64,000 nt of DNA from Pseudothauera rhizosphaerae (GTDB lineage Bacteria; Pseudomonadota; Gammaproteobacteria; Burkholderiales; Rhodocyclaceae): the NCBI RefSeq assembly GCF_004801305.1, contig NZ_SSOD01000010.1:1-64000 (forward strand). The letters are read 5' to 3'. This document shows positions 45,877-54,130 of the stretch, piece by piece. The translations under genes and the position numbers were made by a program. Below the pieces are notes generated by a model. The model did no database searches. It was given only the letters and a program-made list of their open reading frames with translations, and was not told the DNA's origin. The stretch's first letter is position 1, and every line of letters begins with the position of its first letter.

Positions 45877-48560
45877 GGCGTCACCACCAGTTCGGGGCGA
45901 TAGCCCAGTTCCCGCAGCACTTCGGTGGACACATCCACCGCGCGGGCGTCGCGCGGCAGGTCCACCCGCACCGCATAGCCCATGCCGCCCGGCCCGGTGA
46001 CGATATAGGCCGGCAGGCCGCTGATGCGCACGCGCCGGGCGATCCGGGTGGCGTCTTCTTCCTGGCGCACGTCGGCCACCTGCACCACCGTCCTGTCGCC
46101 GGCGGGCGCGGCGTAGAGCGCGGCGAGGTCTCCGGTCACACCGGGCGTATCGTCTTCCGGCGCCGCGGGCCGTTCCCTGACCGCGCTCGAAACCCCGGTC
46201 GGCGGCACCTCCTGCTCGCGGGTCCGGGGCCATTGTTCGGGCCGCAGGTCGAGCGCAGGTCTGCGCCCTGCGACCGGCAGGTCGGCCGGCGGCAGGATGG
46301 GGGCGGCGATGTCCGGCAGCAGCGGGTGGCGGCCCGGCTGGACGCGGCTCTGCGCCGTGCGCATGAAGTCGTAGCGGTCCTGGGTGAGGCCGCGGCCGGC
46401 ATTGGCGTCGCGGATCACGTAGGGCCGCAGGAAGATCATGAGGTTGGTCTTCACGCGCTGGCGCCGTTCGTAGCGGAACAGATGCCCGAGCAGCGGGATC
46501 GAGCCCAGCACCGGTACGGCGTCGCTGCCGTTGTTGACGCTGTCTTCCAGCAGGCCGCCCAGCACCATGATCTGGCCGTCGTCGAGCAGTACGCTGGTAT
46601 CGAGCGCCCGTTTGTTGGTGACGATGCCGGCGATGCCCGAGTTCTGTTCGTCGATGCTGCTGACTTCCTGGTAGATGTCCAGCTTGACCGTGCCGCCTTC
46701 GGAGATCTGCGGCCGGATCTGCAGCTTCAGGCCGACGTCCTCGCGCTCGACCGTCTGGAACGGGTTGTCGGACCCGCTGCTGCCCGAGGTGATGTACTGG
46801 CCGCTGACGAAGGGGATGGTCTTGCCGACCATGATGGAGGCGGCTTCGTTGTCCAGGGTGAGGATGTTGGGCGTGGACAGGATGTTGGCGCCGCCGCGCG
46901 TCTGCAGCGCCCGCGCCAGCACTTCGAGGTTCATGATCTCGCCGACGCCGGGCAGGTTGATGGTGCCGTCGATGACGCCCAGGTTCAGGCCCCGCGGCAG
47001 CAGATCGATGGTATTGGCCGCGTCGTTGTCGAGTCCGGCGCCGCCGAGGTTGGTGCCGCCGATGAAGCGCCCGCCCTGACGCATCCACTGGATGCCCAGT
47101 TCGGCGGCGTCTTCCTCGACGACTTCCACGATCAGGCTTTCGACGAGCACCTGGGCACGCCGCTGGTCGAGCAGGTCGATGACCCGGCGCAGGCTGCGGT
47201 ACATGGGCTCGGGCGCCGAAATGATGAGCGTGTTGGTGGTCGCGTCGGCCTGGACCGTGACGCCGTTGGCGGAGAACGCGGTGCCGCCGTTCTGCTGCTG
47301 CGCACCGGCGCCGCCGGTGTTCGCGCCAAAGCGCTGGCTGCCGCCCGCCGCGAGCCCGCTGCCGGAGGTGGTGGTGCCAGACGTGTTCGCCGCACGCCCG
47401 GTAGTGCCGGTACTGCCGCCGCCGCTGAGCATGCCGCCGGCGCCCAGCGCGGCGCGCGCGCTGTCGCCGCTGCCCAGCGCCACGTCGCCCGATTCGCCGG
47501 TCAGCAGCCCGCGCAGCACGCCGGCGAGGGAGGTGGCCTGCGCGTTGCGCAGGTACACGACGTGGAGGTTGCCCGGATCGTCCTGGGCGTTGTCCAGCTT
47601 GATGATGAGGTCGCGCGCCAGCGCCGTCCTGGCGGGGCTGCTGGCGCGGATGACGATGCTGTTGGAGCGCGGATCGGCCAGCACCGCGATGTCCCGCTGC
47701 GCATTGCTGCCGCCTTGCTGCAGCAGTTCGCCGGCCAGTCCCGCGATGTCGACGGCCACGCCGTTGTGGACCTTCACGACTTCGGTGTCGAGCGCAGTGG
47801 GCGTGTCGATGCTTTCGACGATGCGGGCGATGCGCTCCAGGTTGTCGACGTAGTCGGTGATGACGATGGTGTTGTTGGCGGCGTAGGCGGCGATGCTGTT
47901 CTCCGGCGCGATCATCGGCTTGAGCACCGGCACCAGCGCTTCGGCGTTCTCATAGGCCAGGCGGAAGGTGCGGGTGGCGATGCCGCCGCCGGCGGCCGGG
48001 TCGTCGACGGCGCCGCCCTGCAGCCTGGCGTCCGCCACTGGCACGACGCGGCTCACGCTGCCCACGTCCACGATGGTGAAGCCGCGCATGCGCAGGGCCG
48101 ATACCAGCATGCCGTAGGCCGTATCCGCACCGATCTCGCCGTCGGAGACCAGGGTAATCTGCCCTTTCACCCGCGGGTCCATCAGGAAGTTTCGCCCCAG
48201 GAAGCGGGCCAAGGCGCTGATGACCGCCTGGATTTCCGCATCCTGGAAGTTGAGGACGACTTGGTCTTCCACGTCCGCGGCCGGCCGACGGGCCGATGGG
48301 CGGTCGCCGGCCGGCCGGCTTCCGCCCACGGGCCGGATCACCCGTTCGCCCGTGCCCGGCGATGCCGACGGCATCAGCGCGGAAGGCGGTGCAACGGGCT
48401 GTGCCCGTGCGGCCTGCTCGCGGGTCTGCGCGGCGGAACTCGGCACATAGGTGCCGTCCCGAAAGAGCGGTTCCTCGCCGGTGGTGGCGCAGCCGGCCAG
48501 CGCCAGGCTGCACGCGAGCGCGCAGGGCCGGAAGGCCCGCTTCGCATCGATGCGCTTCAT
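45873..48560 (-). CDS. gspD: type II liposecretin GspD with C-terminal SPOR-like domain
   Basis: 895 residues. The signal peptide ends in a lipobox (LALAGC, Cys24), so the secretin is lipidated and may pilot itself to the outer membrane, as HxcQ does. The N0 domain is at about 95-170 (LNFQDAEIQAVISALARFLG), followed by N1-N3 repeats (AYAANNTIVITDYVDNLERI; ILADPRSNSIVIRASS-type). A Gly/Ser/Thr-rich loop lies at about 370-430. The secretin barrel runs to about 720 (VGKTIPFVSGQYITSG, LLDDGQIMVLGGLLEDSVNN). The last 75 residues (VVQVADVRQEEDATRIARRV, GYAVRVDLPRDARAVDVSTE) look like a SPOR fold, which in other proteins binds denuded peptidoglycan. This is an unusual ending for a secretin. ATGA overlaps join it to gspM and gspE. 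Confidence 0.93.
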   Translation of the reverse strand: MKRIDAKRAFRPCALACSLALAGCATTGEEPLFRDGTYVPSSAAQTREQAARAQPVAPPSALMPSASPGTGERVIRPVGGSRPAGDRPSARRPAADVEDQVVLNFQDAEIQAVISALARFLGRNFLMDPRVKGQITLVSDGEIGADTAYGMLVSALRMRGFTIVDVGSVSRVVPVADARLQGGAVDDPAAGGGIATRTFRLAYENAEALVPVLKPMIAPENSIAAYAANNTIVITDYVDNLERIARIVESIDTPTALDTEVVKVHNGVAVDIAGLAGELLQQGGSNAQRDIAVLADPRSNSIVIRASSPARTALARDLIIKLDNAQDDPGNLHVVYLRNAQATSLAGVLRGLLTGESGDVALGSGDSARAALGAGGMLSGGGSTGTTGRAANTSGTTTSGSGLAAGGSQRFGANTGGAGAQQQNGGTAFSANGVTVQADATTNTLIISAPEPMYRSLRRVIDLLDQRRAQVLVESLIVEVVEEDAAELGIQWMRQGGRFIGGTNLGGAGLDNDAANTIDLLPRGLNLGVIDGTINLPGVGEIMNLEVLARALQTRGGANILSTPNILTLDNEAASIMVGKTIPFVSGQYITSGSSGSDNPFQTVEREDVGLKLQIRPQISEGGTVKLDIYQEVSSIDEQNSGIAGIVTNKRALDTSVLLDDGQIMVLGGLLEDSVNNGSDAVPVLGSIPLLGHLFRYERRQRVKTNLMIFLRPYVIRDANAGRGLTQDRYDFMRTAQSRVQPGRHPLLPDIAAPILPPADLPVAGRRPALDLRPEQWPRTREQEVPPTGVSSAVRERPAAPEDDTPGVTGDLAALYAAPAGDRTVVQVADVRQEEDATRIARRVRISGLPAYIVTGPGGMGYAVRVDLPRDARAVDVSTEVLRELGYRPELVVTP

Positions 48561-49177
48561 GTCCCGTTCCCTGGTTGTCGCTGCCGTGCCGCGAGCGTCA
48601 CGGAGGCCTTGATGCCGTGTTCGTCCCCGTCGATGCGCTGGAGCGTGGCCCGTTCCACCGCGAGCCCCAGGCCCGCCGGTGCGTTGAGCAGCCAGGTGGT
48701 CAGCCGTGCGGCGTCCACGGGCTGCTCGAACCCGATGATCAGTGTTGTGCCGTCCTCGCGCATCCGGTAGGTCCCGGCGAGCCCGATCTGGTCGAGGCTG
48801 GCGCTCGTGCGCGCGGCGGGCGGCCCGGTCTGCGCGCCCAGGGCCGATGGGACGCCCCCGACGTCGGCGAGGATGTCCCGCAGCGCGGCCGCCTGTGAGC
48901 GCAGGCGCGGCATTTCCTCGCCCCAGTAGCGCAGGGTGTCCAACGCAGGTTTGGTGAACAGCAGCCAGACGGCCGCCCCGGCCAGCACCGCCACCATCAG
49001 CAGGATCTGCTTGCGCTCACGCGGCGCCAGGCCGCGCCAGCGGCTCGTGGCCTGCGCGTGGACCGGCTGCAGCCGTGCGCGCAGGCGCGCCATGACGCCG
49101 CCGACCGGAAGAACGGTGAAGCGGCGGAGCGCTGCCGGCACGCTTTCGGCGCGCAATGCGGACGGCCGCGCGGTCAT
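48557..49177 (-). CDS. gspM: type II secretion GspM-like protein
   Basis: 206 residues. A cytoplasmic N-terminus carries WRGLAPRERKQILLM, then one membrane helix (about 58-76, VAVLAGAAVWLLFTK). The periplasmic part has a coiled segment (WGEEMPRLRSQAAALRDILA) and a ferredoxin-like fold (GTTLIIGFEQPVDAARLTTW). GspM pairs with GspL in the inner-membrane assembly platform. ATGA overlaps on both sides show tight coupling. Confidence 0.85.
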   Translation of the reverse strand: MTARPSALRAESVPAALRRFTVLPVGGVMARLRARLQPVHAQATSRWRGLAPRERKQILLMVAVLAGAAVWLLFTKPALDTLRYWGEEMPRLRSQAAALRDILADVGGVPSALGAQTGPPAARTSASLDQIGLAGTYRMREDGTTLIIGFEQPVDAARLTTWLLNAPAGLGLAVERATLQRIDGDEHGIKASVTLAARQRQPGNGT

Positions 49178-50364
49178 GGCGACGGCTCCGGCGATGCGGC
49201 GGCAGCGCGCACACGCAGCCCGTCTTTATCGGACTCGATCGCCAGGCCGCGCTCCGCGGCTTGCGCCTGCAGCGCTTCGACTTCGCTCGCCTTGAGCATC
49301 GCGCCTTCCCGCCATCGCAGCCGAAGCCGGCCGCCCTGGAAATCCACGCGCTCCACCTGCCCGGCGGACTGCGCGAGCAGCGTCGTGGAGGTGCGCAGGA
49401 GCGCGGCAAAGTCATCGGCGGCCGCCGATCCGGTGCCGGCGTTGCGCGCATCGCGAAGCTGGCGTGCCTGTTGCAAGGGGTTGAGCACCACCGGCACCTC
49501 GGGAAAGGCCGCTTTCACCTGGGCTGCCATCTCCCGCTTCAGCGTCTGCCCTTCACTTGCGATGCGGTGGGCATGGAGGTTGAGCCCGACCAGCCCGACC
49601 AGCGCCGCGGCGGCGCCCCAGGCCAGCGCCGGGCGCAGCCAACTGTGTTCCAGCGTGCGCGACGATCCATGCCCCAGTGGCAGGCCCCAGGACCAGCCGG
49701 CCCCGCTCCACGGCGGTTCATCGTCACCGGCCCCGTCCGGGTGATGCCATTGAAGCCGGCCGACGGCGGGATGCGCCGCCTGGATGCGGGCTTGGAGCTG
49801 GCCCGGCTCGCTGCAGCGGCTGGGCAGGGGGTACAGCGCCCCCGAGTCGGGCCCCGTGCGCACCACCACCCAGTCGTCGATGATGGCGGCGCTGGCCGCG
49901 CCGTCCGGCCCGGCATCGTGTGGCAGGGGCAGGAAGGCGGGCGGCGGGTACACGGCATCGACGCGGAGGCCGTTCGCCGCCAGTTGGCCCTGCCAGCCCG
50001 CCAGTTGCCCGGCCGCCATCCAGGCGATCGGCACCCGGCCGGCATCGCCCCGCGGGCCGAAGCCTATGGCCAGGCTCGCCGGCGGCGCCAATGCGAGCAG
50101 TTCGACGGCACCCTGCACTGCCGGACGCCGCTTTGCGGCCGGCAGCGGCGGCAGTTCGGCTTCGGTCATCGAGAGGTCGGCCGGGTGGGGGCACGCTTCC
50201 ACGCGCCGGGGCCTGAACCGGGCCGCGACCTCGTCCAGGTCCGCGAGGAATCCGCTTTGCCACGGCCCCCGGGGCACGCGCCAGGCGCAGCGCACGGGTG
50301 CCGGACCGTTCGCACGGCAGGGCGGGAGAACGAGGCGGAGCAGGTCGACGCTGATCGCGGTCAT
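49174..50364 (-). CDS. gspL: type II secretion GspL-like protein
   Basis: 396 residues from ATG 50364, which gives an exact ATGA overlap with gspK. The cytoplasmic actin-like domain (about 1-220) binds the GspE N-terminus. A membrane helix at about 237-255 (PALAWGAAAALVGLVGLNLH) is followed by a periplasmic domain with coil (SEGQTLKREMAAQVKAAFPE) and a ferredoxin-like end (VERVDFQGGRLRLRWREG). It connects the ATPase to the pseudopilus. The sequence is diverged in the N-terminal half, but operon position and topology make the call safe. Confidence 0.87.
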   Translation of the reverse strand: MTAISVDLLRLVLPPCRANGPAPVRCAWRVPRGPWQSGFLADLDEVAARFRPRRVEACPHPADLSMTEAELPPLPAAKRRPAVQGAVELLALAPPASLAIGFGPRGDAGRVPIAWMAAGQLAGWQGQLAANGLRVDAVYPPPAFLPLPHDAGPDGAASAAIIDDWVVVRTGPDSGALYPLPSRCSEPGQLQARIQAAHPAVGRLQWHHPDGAGDDEPPWSGAGWSWGLPLGHGSSRTLEHSWLRPALAWGAAAALVGLVGLNLHAHRIASEGQTLKREMAAQVKAAFPEVPVVLNPLQQARQLRDARNAGTGSAAADDFAALLRTSTTLLAQSAGQVERVDFQGGRLRLRWREGAMLKASEVEALQAQAAERGLAIESDKDGLRVRAAAASPEPSP

Positions 50365-51413
50365 GCCCCCTCCCGCAGCCACACCACTTCGGGAAGGGAT
50401 TCTTTGTTGTCGTGCAGCAATGCCTGCATCAGTACCGTCGTATGCGGTGTCCGCAGGGCACTGGAAACCCGGAACCAGCGGCTGGTGACGCCCACCCGGA
50501 GTTCAGCGGGGTCCAGTGTCTCGCGCATCTGCAAGCGATTGATGATGTCGCCCCGGTTCAGGAACCACTGGCCCCTATCGCGCGTTTGGACCAACGCTCG
50601 CGCACGCTCCAGTGGCAGACCCGGGACACCGGCCGCGAGAACTTCCGGCCCGGTCGTGTTGGCATTGATGCGAGTACGAATCGGCAAGATCGTCGCATAC
50701 GGCCGCAGTCGCTCGATCGCGGCGTGCTCGATGCCGTGGTCGCTGAGTAGATCATCAAGGGTGCGCAAGCGCGGCGCTTCTTCTTGCGAAGGAAGCGGCT
50801 GAGGCAATCCAAGCTGTGTCGCGACTGCCCGAGCCTGCGCCTGCCGCTCAATCCTTGCCGGTGAAGGCGAACCCGCTGCCTCGACGCGACGCTCCGCCGC
50901 GACCAGGCTCACCACGACACGCCGCACGATATGCCGGGCCTGTTCCGGTGGAACCCCTACAAGTGTGCAGAGCCGCAAGAACGTTGCAGCCTCGGTTGGA
51001 TCGACCTCGTCGGCGGTCAGTAGATTTCGCAGGTTAAATTTTGACTGTTCATCAATGATCTCGGAAAACACGCGGGCGGGCTCACCATCAAGGCTCCCAA
51101 CTACCTTGCCGGTGATCGGCCGACTCCAAAGTCCATCAAGACGCGTGGAAGGTTCGCGCTGGGCTTCTGCGCGAAGCACGACCTGCGCACGGCTGATTTC
51201 ACCGCGCAGCAGCCACCGCGCCTGCACCAGGGTCTGCTCGGCCTGGGCAGCATGGATCGCAGTGGCCTGCCGCGCCATCAGCGCAGCGGCCATGACCGCC
51301 ACCACGGCGACCACCACCAGCACGCTGATGACGGCCATGCCCGCTTGGCCACGCCGCCAGCGGGTGCAATGCCGTGATCGCAGGCCCGCAGGCAGCCCCC
51401 TGAATCCGCCCAT
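50361..51413 (-). CDS. gspK: type II secretion minor pseudopilin GspK
   Basis: About 350 residues from ATG 51413. The leader is RRGQAGMAVISVLVVVAVVA, a GspK-type prepilin start in which the usual Glu at +5 is absent, as is normal for GspK. The body contains EIIDEQSKFNLRNLLTADEV, typical of GspK, and helix-hairpin-helix-like segments (NANTTGPEVLAAGVPGLPLE). GspK caps the pseudopilus tip with GspI and GspJ, which here are encoded about 29 kb away. Eight bases separate it from gspG. Confidence 0.9.
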   Translation of the reverse strand: MGGFRGLPAGLRSRHCTRWRRGQAGMAVISVLVVVAVVAVMAAALMARQATAIHAAQAEQTLVQARWLLRGEISRAQVVLRAEAQREPSTRLDGLWSRPITGKVVGSLDGEPARVFSEIIDEQSKFNLRNLLTADEVDPTEAATFLRLCTLVGVPPEQARHIVRRVVVSLVAAERRVEAAGSPSPARIERQAQARAVATQLGLPQPLPSQEEAPRLRTLDDLLSDHGIEHAAIERLRPYATILPIRTRINANTTGPEVLAAGVPGLPLERARALVQTRDRGQWFLNRGDIINRLQMRETLDPAELRVGVTSRWFRVSSALRTPHTTVLMQALLHDNKESLPEVVWLREGA

Positions 51414-51421
51414 GGTCTCGC

Positions 51422-51874
51422 CTACAGTTGCCAGGAGCCGATGTCGGCGTTGGTTCCCTCGCCACCCGGTTCGCCATCGGCGCCGAGCGAGAACACGTCG
51501 ATCTCGCCATTGGTGCCCGGATTCAGGTAGTGGTACGGGTTGCCCCAGGGATCGGCGGGCAGGCGCTCCAGGTAGGGGCGCCAGTTCGGCGGCATGCGGC
51601 CCGCGGTGGGCTTCTCGACCAGGGCGCGCAAGCCTTGTTCGGCACTGGGGTACTGGCTGTTGTCGAGCCGGTAGAGCTTGAGCGCCTGCATGAGGGCGCC
51701 TACGTCCTGACGCGCAGCCGTGGCGCGGGCCTGGTCGGGGCGGTCCATCAGGTTGGGAACGATCAATGCGGCGAGGACACCCATGATCACCACGACGACC
51801 ATGATCTCGATCAGCGAGAAGCCTCCCTGGTGTCTGGGAGTACCGCGCATTGATCCGGGGACGCCAACTATCAT
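51422..51874 (-). CDS. gspG: type II secretion major pseudopilin GspG
   Basis: 150 residues from ATG 51874; GGAG lies 6 bases upstream, whereas the ATG at 51880 would be too close to it. Prepilin cleavage is at HQGG^FSLIEIMVVVVIMGV. The family pattern is DRPDQARATAARQDVGALMQ, LKLYRLDNSQYPSAEQGLRA and PYLERLPADPWGNPYHYLNP. The C-terminal loop EIDVFSLGADGEPGGEG holds the conserved calcium-site region. It is the first gene of the leftward G-K-L-M-D-E-F operon. The prepilin peptidase needed to mature it is not in the window. Confidence 0.95.
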   Translation of the reverse strand: MIVGVPGSMRGTPRHQGGFSLIEIMVVVVIMGVLAALIVPNLMDRPDQARATAARQDVGALMQALKLYRLDNSQYPSAEQGLRALVEKPTAGRMPPNWRPYLERLPADPWGNPYHYLNPGTNGEIDVFSLGADGEPGGEGTNADIGSWQL

Positions 51875-52167
51875 CTTCATCTCCAGGCCGAATGCATTCC
51901 GCGCCCGACGATGATCTCAAATCAACGTGTCATTTCCGTTTATTTTGTTCGGGAGAAATCTGCCGCATTAGCGACAAAATTGACGATAAATCCGGAGTAA
52001 CGTCAAATTTCTCCAGAACATATGTCACATATTGGTAATGCACGCTTCTTGGCGGGCGCGCATTCGCCATCGGGCACGCTGAGGCTCGCCATCCTGCCTG
52101 CCGTGCCCCGCCATCGTCGGGCGCAGCGCAAAGCGCGCAACAACCGCTGAAGATGTCGCTTCAAAGC
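51875..52167. promoter_or_regulatory. upstream region of the type II operon
   Basis: A non-coding stretch before gspG, with an AT-richer core at about 51930-52045. It should contain the operon promoter. On the minus strand GGAAAT occurs about 70 bases before the start, reminiscent of a FecI-class -35 box, but no matching -10 at the proper spacing is seen. Confidence 0.4.
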
Positions 52168-52203
52168 AAAACGCCCAAGTGAATCAATCACTTGGGCGTT
52201 TTT
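52168..52203. terminator. bidirectional intrinsic terminator after tRNA-Pro
   Basis: A perfect stem AAAACGCCCAAGTGA / TCACTTGGGCGTTTT with an ATCAA loop and T-runs on both strands. It lies 11 bases past the tRNA 3' end and separates the tRNA from the type II operon. Confidence 0.9.
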
Positions 52204-52213
52204 CGGGATTTTG

Positions 52214-52290
52214 TGGTCGGGGAAAGAGGATTCGAACCTCCGGCCCCTGCGTCCCGAACGCAGTGCTCTACCAGGCTGAGCTATTCCCCG
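52214..52290 (-). tRNA. tRNA-Pro (anticodon CGG)
   Basis: 77 nt folding as a full cloverleaf. The acceptor stem CGGGGAA pairs with TTCCCCG, the D-arm is GCTC/GAGC, the anticodon stem CTGCG/CGCAG encloses the loop TTCGGGA (anticodon CGG), and the T-loop is TTCGAAT. The discriminator A and an encoded CCA follow. It reads the proline codon CCG, common at this GC content. Confidence 0.96.
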
Positions 52291-52329
52291 ACGCTTCTTC
52301 GTTGTTGCCTTGCGAAGCCCACTAATATA

Positions 52330-53313
52330 TCAGCGATCCCGCGCAACCGCAAAGTTCGATAATTGTAGCAATGCGTCCTTGAAAATGGAAGGGGGCAAGG
52401 CGTCCAGCGCTGCGATGGCGAGCTGCGCCTCGGCGCGGGCATGACGGCGGCTTTCGTCCAGCGCGCCGGTGGCACGGATGGCGGCGAGCACGGCCTGGAA
52501 GTCGTCACGGCCGCCGGTTTCGATGGCCTTGCGCACCACGGCGGCCTGTTCGGCGCTGCCGTGCTGCATGACGTGGATCAGCGGCAGGGTCGGCTTGCCT
52601 TCGGCCAGGTCGTCACCCAGGTGCTTGCCCGTGGCGGCCTCGTCGGAGGAGTAGTCGAGCACGTCATCGATGATCTGGAAGGCCGTGCCCAGGTGCGTGC
52701 CGAAGGTCGCCAGGCGTTCTTCCAGCTCCGCCGGGGCGCCGCCGACGATGCCGCCCAGGCGGGCGGCGGCCTCGAACAGCTTGGCGGTCTTGTAGCGGAT
52801 CACGCGCAGGTAGCCGTCGATGCCCACGTCCGCGTCATGGCAGTTGAGCAGTTGCAGCACCTCGCCTTCGGCGATGATGTTGGTGGCATCGGCCAGCACC
52901 TGCATGACGCGCATGTCGCCCACGCCGACCATCATCTGGAAGGCGCGGGAATAGAGGAAATCCCCCACCAGCACCGAGGCGGCGTTGCCGAACATGGCGT
53001 TGGCGGTCTTGTTGCCGCGGCGTAGGTCGGATTCGTCCACCACGTCGTCGTGCAGCAGCGTGGCGGTGTGGATGAATTCGACCACCGCGGCCAGTTCGTG
53101 GTGATGGGTGCCGCGGTAGCCCATGGCGCCGGCGGTGTAGAGCACCAGTGCCGGGCGCAGGCGCTTGCCGCCGCTGTGGATGATGTATTCGGCCACCTGG
53201 CGGATCAGCACCACGTCGGAGTACAGACGCTGGCGGATCACCGCGTCGACGGCCTGCATGTCGGCGGCGATCGGGGCGAAGAGCTGCTGGATGGACAAGG
53301 CGGACGCGCTCAC
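52330..53313 (-). CDS. ispB: octaprenyl (polyprenyl) diphosphate synthase
   Basis: 327 residues, normal for the family. It makes the long isoprenoid side chain of quinones from FPP and IPP. Both aspartate-rich motifs are clear: the first in LLHDDVVDESDLRRGN (about 83-98) and the second in IIDDVLDYSSDE (about 217-228). The substrate-binding SGGKRLRPALVL lies at about 47-58. It is transcribed leftward, ending about 40 bases before the tRNA. Chain length (C40 or near) is assumed from the family. Confidence 0.95.
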   Translation of the reverse strand: MSASALSIQQLFAPIAADMQAVDAVIRQRLYSDVVLIRQVAEYIIHSGGKRLRPALVLYTAGAMGYRGTHHHELAAVVEFIHTATLLHDDVVDESDLRRGNKTANAMFGNAASVLVGDFLYSRAFQMMVGVGDMRVMQVLADATNIIAEGEVLQLLNCHDADVGIDGYLRVIRYKTAKLFEAAARLGGIVGGAPAELEERLATFGTHLGTAFQIIDDVLDYSSDEAATGKHLGDDLAEGKPTLPLIHVMQHGSAEQAAVVRKAIETGGRDDFQAVLAAIRATGALDESRRHARAEAQLAIAALDALPPSIFKDALLQLSNFAVARDR

Positions 53314-53372
53314 GGGGAAAAGCGGGATGTTAGGAGGCCCGCCGCAGCCGCGTCAACACGGGGCAGAACGCC

Positions 53373-54128
53373 TCAACCCGCCGCTGCCGGCTCCTTTATC
53401 CGTTCGGGATGATCGGTGACGATGCAGTCCACGCCCCAGTCGAACAAGGCCGCGGCCTGCTGTGCATCGTTGACCGTATAGACCAGCACGTGCAGGCCGG
53501 CACCCCGCACGGCGGCGACGGTGGCGGCATCCAGCCCTTCGGCGCCCACGTGCAGCGCGATGGCGCCCAGGCAGACGCAGCGCTCGCGGAAATCCGCCGG
53601 CACGGTTTCCACCAGCAGGCCGCGCGGCAGCTCGGGCGCCGTCACGGCTGCGGCAGCCAATGCCTCTTCCGAAAAGGAGGACGACAGGGGCGGCAGGGAC
53701 TGCCCTCGCCACAGCGCCCGCGCCAGTTCCGCCACCACCCTGCCCGTCTGCGCCTCGTGGCCGGCGGCAGGCTTGATTTCCAGGTTCACGGCCAGGCCGA
53801 GGGCCAGACAGCGCGCGGCGGCCTCTCCGAGGGCGGGGATGCGCTCGCCGGCGAAGCGCTCGTCGAACCAGCGTCCGGCATCCAGCCTGCGCAAGACGGC
53901 GAAGGGGGTTTCGGCCACCGCCCCGCTGCCGTTGGTGGTGCGTTCCAGGGTTTCGTCGTGGATCAGCACCGGCACGCCGTCGGCCGACAGCATGGCGTCG
54001 AATTCGACGCCGCGGCAGCCGCAGGCCCGCGCCGCCTCCAGCCCGGCCAGCGTGTTCTCCGGTGCCAGCCCCCCGCCGCAGCGATGGGCCAGCACCCGCG
54101 GCCAGCGCCAGGGGGCCGCGCCGCCCAC
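53373..54128 (-). CDS. ugpQ: glycerophosphodiester phosphodiesterase
   Basis: 251 residues from a GTG at 54128, 2 bases after the stop of the binding-protein gene; the upstream extension is a shadow frame. GDPD fold: LAHRCGGGLAPENTLAGLEA near the start (catalytic His, Arg and the PENT motif), EFDAMLSADGVPVLIHDETL (metal-binding Glu/Asp and catalytic His), NLEIKPA, and the closing VYTVNDAQQAAALFDWGVDC with IVTDHPE. No signal peptide is seen, so it is cytosolic. It hydrolyses glycerophosphodiesters to glycerol-3-phosphate and an alcohol. Pairing with a UgpB-like protein fits phosphate scavenging. Confidence 0.93.
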   Translation of the reverse strand: MGGAAPWRWPRVLAHRCGGGLAPENTLAGLEAARACGCRGVEFDAMLSADGVPVLIHDETLERTTNGSGAVAETPFAVLRRLDAGRWFDERFAGERIPALGEAAARCLALGLAVNLEIKPAAGHEAQTGRVVAELARALWRGQSLPPLSSSFSEEALAAAAVTAPELPRGLLVETVPADFRERCVCLGAIALHVGAEGLDAATVAAVRGAGLHVLVYTVNDAQQAAALFDWGVDCIVTDHPERIKEPAAAG

Positions 54129-54130
54129 GT

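Noticed and set aside
44416-47088. 890-codon minus-strand frame starting inside gspD
   Set aside because: Only the part from 45876 codes for GspE; the upstream half is an out-of-frame shadow of the secretin gene.
51875-51960. FecI-type promoter upstream of gspG (GGAAAT element)
   Set aside because: No -10 element at the expected distance and no shared motif found upstream of the exoprotein genes.
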